64,000 bases of DNA from the NCBI RefSeq assembly GCF_902825145.1, contig NZ_CADEAD010000002.1, positions 186,001-250,000 of the forward strand. Direction: 5' to 3'. Shown piece after piece: positions 58,751 through 64,000 of this stretch. Position 1 is the first letter of the stretch. Each line of letters starts with the position of its first letter. Under the pieces are notes generated by a model. That model made no database searches, was not told where the DNA came from, and saw only the letters and a program-made list of their open reading frames with translations. The DNA comes from Bartonella phoceensis (GTDB lineage: Bacteria > Pseudomonadota > Alphaproteobacteria > Rhizobiales > Rhizobiaceae). The translations under genes and the position numbers were made by a program.

Positions 58751-60327
58751 TGGAAAAGAGAGTGCAAGAAGTAAAGCGGCGTCGTACATTTGCGATCATT
58801 GCTCACCCAGATGCAGGAAAAACAACGCTAACAGAAAAGCTTTTATTATTTGGTGGAGCTATTCAGCTTGCTGGTGAGGTAAAAGCAAAAAAAGATCGTA
58901 TTCAAACCCGTTCCGATTGGATGCATATTGAACGTGATCGCGGTATTTCGGTTGTGACATCGGTTATGACGTTTGAATATGAAGATCATATTTTTAATCT
59001 GCTAGACACTCCAGGACATGAAGATTTCGCCGACGATACATATCGTACTCTCACAGCTGTTGATAGCGCTATCATGGTGCTAGATGGTGCACGTGGGATA
59101 GAGTCCAGAACACTAAAATTGTTTGAGGTGTGTCGAATGCGGGATATTCCTATTTTTACTTTTATCAATAAAATGGATCGTGAGGCGCGTGATCCTATAG
59201 AACTTTTAGATGAAATTGAAGAAAAACTTGCCCTTGATACTGCACCAATAACCTGGCCAATTGGTACGGGTAAAGATTTTGTTGGAACATTTGATTTTCA
59301 TCATAATCGTTTTCGTCAAAAAGATGATGAGGTAACACAACAAATGGTTTCTGGATCAGATGAGGTTGCAAACTTGCTTCCTGAAAACCAACGCCTGTCT
59401 TTTGTCGAAGGGGTAGAACTTGCGCGAAGTGCCTGCAAAAATTTTGATCTTCAAGCTTTCCGTGAAGGATATATGACACCGGTTTATTTTGGTTCGGCTT
59501 TGCGAAATTTTGGTGTTCGTGATTTGATCAATGCGCTTATTGATTTTGGTCAAAGTCCTCGTGATCAGGGTGCAGATCAACGCAATATCACAGCAACGGA
59601 ATCTAAAATGACAGGGTTTGTTTTTAAAATTCAGGCTAATATGGACCCTAATCACCGTGATCGTATTGCATTCTTTCGGGTATGTTCAGGAACACTTGAA
59701 CGTGGCATGAAGACAAAGTTAGTACGAACAGGAAAGTCCATGACCCTTTCGGCACCACAGTTTTTCTTTGCACGTTCACGCCAAATTGCTGATCAAGCCT
59801 ATGCCGGTGATATCGTAGGGATTCCTAATCATGGCACGTTGCGTATCGGTGATACCTTAACGGAAGGAGAAGATATCCTTTTTAAGGGTGTACCTAATTT
59901 TGCACCAGAAATTTTGCGCCGTGTATGTTTGGGTGATCCGATGAAAGCAAAAAAACTGAAAGAAGCTTTGCAACAAATGGCTGAAGAAGGGGTTGTGCAG
60001 CTATTTATCCCCGATGATGGGTCACCTTCTCTTATTGGTGTGATTGGTGCTTTGCAAATTGATGTTCTAAAAGAACGACTGAAGGTAGAATATGGTTTGC
60101 CAGTGAGTTTTGAACCGGCACGCTTTAATGTATGCCGTTGGATTTCGGCGCAGAGCAGAGATGATCTGCAAAAATTTCTTACCAATCACCGTTCTGCCAT
60201 TGCGCATGACCTAGAGGGCGATCCAGTTTTTTTAGCAGAAAATCATTTTTCATTGAATTATGAAGCAGAACGTGCGCCGAAAATAAACTTTGCATCTTTT
60301 AAGGATTATCAAATACGTTCTGAATAA
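58750..60327 (+). CDS. prfC: Peptide chain release factor 3
   Basis: 525 residues. FAIIAHPDAGKTTLTEKLL (14-32) is G1, DTPGHEDFADDTYRTL is G3 and FINKMDREARD is G4. RIQTRSDWMHIERDRGISV is the effector/switch region. The C-terminal part (GVIGALQIDVLKERLKVEYGLPVSFEPA) is the RF3-specific domain. The GTPase recycles RF1 and RF2 after termination. It is translated with lysK. A terminator follows at about 60377. Confidence 0.94.
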   Translation: MEKRVQEVKRRRTFAIIAHPDAGKTTLTEKLLLFGGAIQLAGEVKAKKDRIQTRSDWMHIERDRGISVVTSVMTFEYEDHIFNLLDTPGHEDFADDTYRTLTAVDSAIMVLDGARGIESRTLKLFEVCRMRDIPIFTFINKMDREARDPIELLDEIEEKLALDTAPITWPIGTGKDFVGTFDFHHNRFRQKDDEVTQQMVSGSDEVANLLPENQRLSFVEGVELARSACKNFDLQAFREGYMTPVYFGSALRNFGVRDLINALIDFGQSPRDQGADQRNITATESKMTGFVFKIQANMDPNHRDRIAFFRVCSGTLERGMKTKLVRTGKSMTLSAPQFFFARSRQIADQAYAGDIVGIPNHGTLRIGDTLTEGEDILFKGVPNFAPEILRRVCLGDPMKAKKLKEALQQMAEEGVVQLFIPDDGSPSLIGVIGALQIDVLKERLKVEYGLPVSFEPARFNVCRWISAQSRDDLQKFLTNHRSAIAHDLEGDPVFLAENHFSLNYEAERAPKINFASFKDYQIRSE

Positions 60328-60376
60328 GCAGATACTTTTTTGCGAAAAAAAAAGAACTATTAAAAAATCAAGCAAA

Positions 60377-60404
60377 GAAGAGAGGCAAGGCCCCTCTCCT
60401 TTTT
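60377..60404 (+). terminator. Intrinsic terminator after prfC
   Basis: GAGAGG (60380-60385) and CCTCTC (60393-60398) form a stem with a short CAAGGCC loop, followed by CTTTTT. It lies 50 bp after the prfC stop. Confidence 0.75.
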
Positions 60405-60427
60405 AAAAAAAATCACTATAAGTGGGT

Positions 60428-60751
60428 TTAAGAAAGCCCCTCTTTAATCCATTCAGAAACACGTCCTTTAGAAGCAGCACCAACCATATTCGAGGAAACA
60501 TTTCCATTTTTGAACATCAATAAGGTAGGAATTGAGCGCACTCCATATTGAGTAGCCAATTCCGGATTTTCATCAATATTCACTTTGGCAATTTTAACTT
60601 GATTTTGCATTTCTGTTGAAATTTCATCCAAAATTGGGGCAATCATTTTGCAAGGGCCACACCATTCTGCCCAAAAATCAACTACAACAGGAGTGGAAGA
60701 GGTTAGAACTTCGCTTTCAAAATTGCTTTTATCAACTTTTATACATGTCAT
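60428..60751 (-). CDS. trxA: Thioredoxin
   Basis: 107 residues. WCGPCK with C31 and C34 is the redox site; [37 protein letters not shown] with the cis-Pro are normal. It reduces protein disulfides in the cytoplasm. It lies 109 bp downstream of addA, with an AAAGGATAA ribosome binding site. No signal peptide is present. Confidence 0.96.
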   Translation of the reverse strand: MTCIKVDKSNFESEVLTSSTPVVVDFWAEWCGPCKMIAPILDEISTEMQNQVKIAKVNIDENPELATQYGVRSIPTLLMFKNGNVSSNMVGAASKGRVSEWIKEGLS

Positions 60752-60860
60752 TGATTTATCCTTTATATTCGCTTTTATAGATTGGTACGATAGCGCTTCA
60801 TATCAAGTTATTGCAAAGATAAATTATAAGATGCTTTGTGGGAAAAGATTTTTTGGTTTA

Positions 60861-63800
60861 TCAAGCAATTTCATCAAGAAGAGCATCGAGCTTTTCCGGA
60901 TGAAGTTTAAAAACTTTCACTTCTTTGCTGTAGACAAGAAGGGCTTGAACATCTTTGTCAGGATGAATAGTTTGCAGCAATTTTCGGTAAAGAGCCATTT
61001 GCAGCAAATAATGTGGGTCAATAGAGGCTTCATCTTCTGGTGGGATTCCCGTTTTAAAATCCGCAAAGATAATCCTGTTTTGTGTGATGTATAGACGATC
61101 AATTTGACCGGAAATTGCTTGTTTTTTTCCACGAATTTTTACAATACCTGTTAAAGGAACTTCAGCATGCGATTGTTCAGAAAAGAGGGGAGCGAGGTAG
61201 GAATGATCTAAAATCTGCAAAACATGACAAAGTGCTTTTTCTTTTTGGGCTTCTTGCCAATGAGAAGCTTTGGTTTTGAGATAGTGTTGGGCATAATCGC
61301 GACGTTTTTCGTGAGAGCAATTGGGCAAATGTTGCAGTAATCGGTGAACAATATTACCATATTCAATGAAAAAAGCTCTGTTGGTGTTTGTTTCTCCTAA
61401 GACAGGTGAAATACTCAGATATTTTGGATTGGAAGAAATGTCAGCATCATCTTCAATAGAAAGGTAAGCAACAGAAGGCCTCAACGGTTTTGGTAGGGGT
61501 GGTTCTGGTGGTATTTTATGGGAGAAAAAAGCCGGTAAAGATTGGAATGTTTGACACGCAGCACAAGAGATTTCTTGGTTTATAGGGGAAGAAGAAGATG
61601 TAATGCAATAACGCCAAGCCTCAATATCTTCTACTGGACCTTTTATAGCAACTGCATGCGGTTTGAGAGCTTTCTTTATCAATTGGAGCCATGTATGAGA
61701 GGAGGTTCGCTCACTGCTATATCCGCAGACAAACAATCGATCTTCAGCGCGCGTCATTCCGACATAGAGAAGGCGTTTGTATTCTTCTTCTGCACGCTCT
61801 TTTAAATACGAAAGTGCTTTTTCGGAGATTCTTGTGTTAAATTCTTTATTGGGACGCCAGATAAAAACTTGTTGATCACTTAATTGTGTGTTGTTTAAGG
61901 GAACTTTAAGAAGATGCGGTGCATGTTGAGGATGCCAAATAGCACTTCCTGGATCAATCAGAAAGACAACAGCAGCTTCCAGTCCTTTAGCCGCATGAAC
62001 AGTCATAATACGAACTTCGTCATGGTTTTGATCAAGCTCTCGTTTAATTTCTGGTTCGCTTACACTTAATGTTTCCAAAAAAGCTTGTAGCCCTGGTAGA
62101 CCAGTTTTTTGAATGGTGAGGGTATAATCCATAAAAGCATCAAGTACGTCATTTACTTCAAAGCCTAAACGGGCTAGAATTTTTTGTCGTCCTTTATCGT
62201 TGTTTAAAATATGGCTATAAAATTCGAAAACTGGTATTTTATCTACGAGAGTGCGATAGTGGTTTAAGATTTCAAAGGCATGTTTCAAAGATTCATGGAA
62301 TGATGCATGCAAACAAAGGCTCTGCCAAAGCGAGCCTGTACGGTGTGCTGCAATCTGATAAACTTCCTCTTCGGTAAACGAAAAAAGTGGACTTTTTAAA
62401 ACACAAGCAAGAGAAAGATCGTCTTGTGGTTGTAAGACAAAACGTGCAAGCGCCATTAAATCACGTACACTAATATGATTGGTGAGTTGTAAACGATCAG
62501 CACCTGCAACAGGAATATTACGTTGTTTAAGTGCACGAGAAAGAGCTAAAACAAATTGATCACGTTTGCGAACCAGAATCATAATATCACTGGCTCGCAT
62601 TAAGCGTCCTTTTGCTGGAAGTATTTCTCCTTTATGTAACCACTCAGCGATGGTTTCAGCAATCTTTTCTGCCAAGCGTACTGCTGGTGTGTCTAAATGG
62701 TCAACAGTGACATGCCAATCGTCAGGAAGTTTACTTGTTTCTTTAGAAAATGCGTCCCATACAATAACCTCACCTGGGCTATGAACACGAATAGCTTCGT
62801 GCACCGTTTTCGTATTTTCTGCTGAAAGTCCTTTGTAATTTTCTGGTGTTTCAAAGACAAGATCAACGCTTTTCAGAACATCAGCTGTAGAGCGAAAAGA
62901 ATAATTCAGCTGTATTTTTTCAAATTTTTGTTTTGTTTGCTGCGCTTTTTTTTGAATTATTTGTCCATTTGTGGCAAAATTTTCTGGTACAGCGCCTTGA
63001 AAAGAATAGATGGATTGTTTTTCATCTCCAACAGCAAAAAGAGTACGTGTGTTTGTACGTTGGCTGTATCCTGTAAAAAATTCTTGTGCCAAAAGTTGAA
63101 TAATTTGCCATTGCTCAGGGTTGGTATCTTGTGCTTCATCAAGCAAAATATGATCAAGGCCATTATCAAGTTTATAATGCACCCATTGGCTCGCTCCTTT
63201 ACGCTGTAATAAATAGAGTGTGCGTTCAATGAGATCATCAAAATCTAACAGACCATTGGCTTTTTTTAAATTTGCATAGATTTTAAGATACATGCTACAA
63301 AGCTGGAAGGCAGCCATATTGAGTGTGAAGCTTTTTAAGCATTGATATTTTTCTAGAAGAACAGAAAGCTTGCTTTGTTGATCTTCAAGCATTTGTTGAA
63401 TAAAAGGCCAAATTTCATCTGATTTTTTACAAGATAAACGTGAGAAACTCCTTGGTTTTCCTGTTGTTGTAAAATAGATATCGGAAATGATATTGATAAT
63501 ATCTGTTTCATCACAAATCTCTGCCAAGCGGGAAAATTTCGCGATCATATCCTTAAGGTGTTTGTTGCCGTGGGTTTGGCAGTGTGTGAAAGCGTAAAGA
63601 GGCAGACGAGCAGTTTGTTGAATGTTTTCTAGCAACCGCTCATTTGTTTCATCGGGGGTTAAATGAAAGAGTGCACGCAATTGTGCTTCCCCATTTTCAG
63701 ACAAAATGGAGGATAAAAAATCAGACAATTTATGTTGTTTTTCCGTTGTTTCATACAGCAATTGATTAAGAGTGTGCTCACTGACAACTTGAAGCAACAG

Positions 63801-64000
63801 TTTCAAAGCGGACTGTACATCCTTATGCTCCAAAAGTTGGCGACGGGATTCGTGTAGTAATTTTTTTCGACTGATATCGTCGAGCAGTTCAAAATGTCCA
63901 GCAATATTGGCTTCTAGCATAAATTGATGTAAGAGGGATTCACAAAATGCATGAATAGTTTGGATTTTTAAGCCCCCTGGTGTTTCGAGAGCACGAGCGA
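60861..64000 (-). CDS. addA: Double-strand break repair helicase/nuclease AddA (5' part beyond window)
   Basis: At least 1046 codons are in the window, and the frame stays open to its edge, so the N-terminus with Walker A is not seen. The ATG at 63920 is internal. The part present shows UvrD/RecB motifs: ILLDEAQDTNPEQWQII (Walker B), FAVGDEKQSIYSFQGA (III), NYSFRSTADVL (IV), VRIMTVHAAKGLEAAVVFL (V) and RLLYVGMTRAEDRLFVCG (VI). The C-terminal RecB-like nuclease has GNIVHRLLQHLP, SGQIDRLYI, IIFADFKTG and YLLQMALYRKLL, so its acidic catalytic residues are present. AddAB resects breaks before RecA loading. trxA follows. Confidence 0.92.
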   Translation of the reverse strand, partial: ARALETPGGLKIQTIHAFCESLLHQFMLEANIAGHFELLDDISRKKLLHESRRQLLEHKDVQSALKLLLQVVSEHTLNQLLYETTEKQHKLSDFLSSILSENGEAQLRALFHLTPDETNERLLENIQQTARLPLYAFTHCQTHGNKHLKDMIAKFSRLAEICDETDIINIISDIYFTTTGKPRSFSRLSCKKSDEIWPFIQQMLEDQQSKLSVLLEKYQCLKSFTLNMAAFQLCSMYLKIYANLKKANGLLDFDDLIERTLYLLQRKGASQWVHYKLDNGLDHILLDEAQDTNPEQWQIIQLLAQEFFTGYSQRTNTRTLFAVGDEKQSIYSFQGAVPENFATNGQIIQKKAQQTKQKFEKIQLNYSFRSTADVLKSVDLVFETPENYKGLSAENTKTVHEAIRVHSPGEVIVWDAFSKETSKLPDDWHVTVDHLDTPAVRLAEKIAETIAEWLHKGEILPAKGRLMRASDIMILVRKRDQFVLALSRALKQRNIPVAGADRLQLTNHISVRDLMALARFVLQPQDDLSLACVLKSPLFSFTEEEVYQIAAHRTGSLWQSLCLHASFHESLKHAFEILNHYRTLVDKIPVFEFYSHILNNDKGRQKILARLGFEVNDVLDAFMDYTLTIQKTGLPGLQAFLETLSVSEPEIKRELDQNHDEVRIMTVHAAKGLEAAVVFLIDPGSAIWHPQHAPHLLKVPLNNTQLSDQQVFIWRPNKEFNTRISEKALSYLKERAEEEYKRLLYVGMTRAEDRLFVCGYSSERTSSHTWLQLIKKALKPHAVAIKGPVEDIEAWRYCITSSSSPINQEISCAACQTFQSLPAFFSHKIPPEPPLPKPLRPSVAYLSIEDDADISSNPKYLSISPVLGETNTNRAFFIEYGNIVHRLLQHLPNCSHEKRRDYAQHYLKTKASHWQEAQKEKALCHVLQILDHSYLAPLFSEQSHAEVPLTGIVKIRGKKQAISGQIDRLYITQNRIIFADFKTGIPPEDEASIDPHYLLQMALYRKLLQTIHPDKDVQALLVYSKEVKVFKLHPEKLDALLDEIA

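Overview
The window is a chromosomal segment of an AT-rich, reduced-genome alphaproteobacterium of the order Hyphomicrobiales. The best fit is Bartonella. This rests on a full set of rhizobial gene orders (pha antiporter operon, mdh-sucCDAB-lpdA, parAB-rsmG-mnmG-mnmE-rho, DUF299-maf-aroE-coaE-dnaQ, lptC-lptA-lptB-ptsN) combined with low GC, an IalB-type invasion-associated protein, BA14K and Omp19-type envelope proteins, and visible gene decay. The genus is an inference from content and order; no species is claimed.

Layout. 1-266 is the 3' end of aroB. 327-627 is a tRNA-Arg(CCU) gene split in its anticodon loop by a group I intron of about 224 nt. Two tandem periplasmic MliC-type lysozyme inhibitors follow, then on the minus strand a six-gene Pha/Mrp cation/H+ antiporter operon (1498-7549) and a BA14K-like protein. 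A plus-strand gene pair (8438-10822) encodes a carboxynorspermidine/carboxyspermidine route to polyamines and ends at a strong bidirectional terminator. The minus strand from 10954 to 19970 carries mdh-sucC-sucD-sucA-sucB-lpdA, a block of TCA-cycle genes, with zapE and an Omp19-type lipoprotein upstream. Plus-strand dapF-mtaB-ftsY-yciB and gloB follow.

The centre of the window is the likely replication origin. parB-parA-rsmG-mnmG-mnmE-rho all point left and DUF299-maf-aroE-coaE-dnaQ all point right. The 637-bp AT-rich gap between rho and the DUF299 gene (34755-35391) holds two consensus DnaA boxes and further near-matches. In Caulobacter the origin lies next to the same DUF299 gene; the hemE/hemH genes expected on the left are absent here. 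Three parS palindromes (30102, 32070, 32132) and one near-match (22702) lie on the parAB side.

Right of the origin are polA, an EEP-family phosphodiesterase, a YccA/Bax-inhibitor membrane protein preceded by a GC-rich structured leader, lspA, two RNA methyltransferase genes, ihfB with a frameshifted lapA, the LPS-transport genes lptC-lptA-lptB, and ptsN. The rpoN and hpf genes that usually sit between lptB and ptsN in this order are missing and replaced by about 1.2 kb without a gene. An IalB-family protein, rlmN, a decayed LysE exporter, argG, class I lysyl-tRNA synthetase, prfC, trxA and the 3' part of addA complete the window.

No insertion sequence, prophage, CRISPR array or rRNA gene was seen. 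The points most worth checking are the intron-split tRNA, the origin/parS region, the structured leader before the YccA gene, the unexplained inverted-repeat region before polA, and the empty lptB-ptsN and ptsN-ialB gaps.
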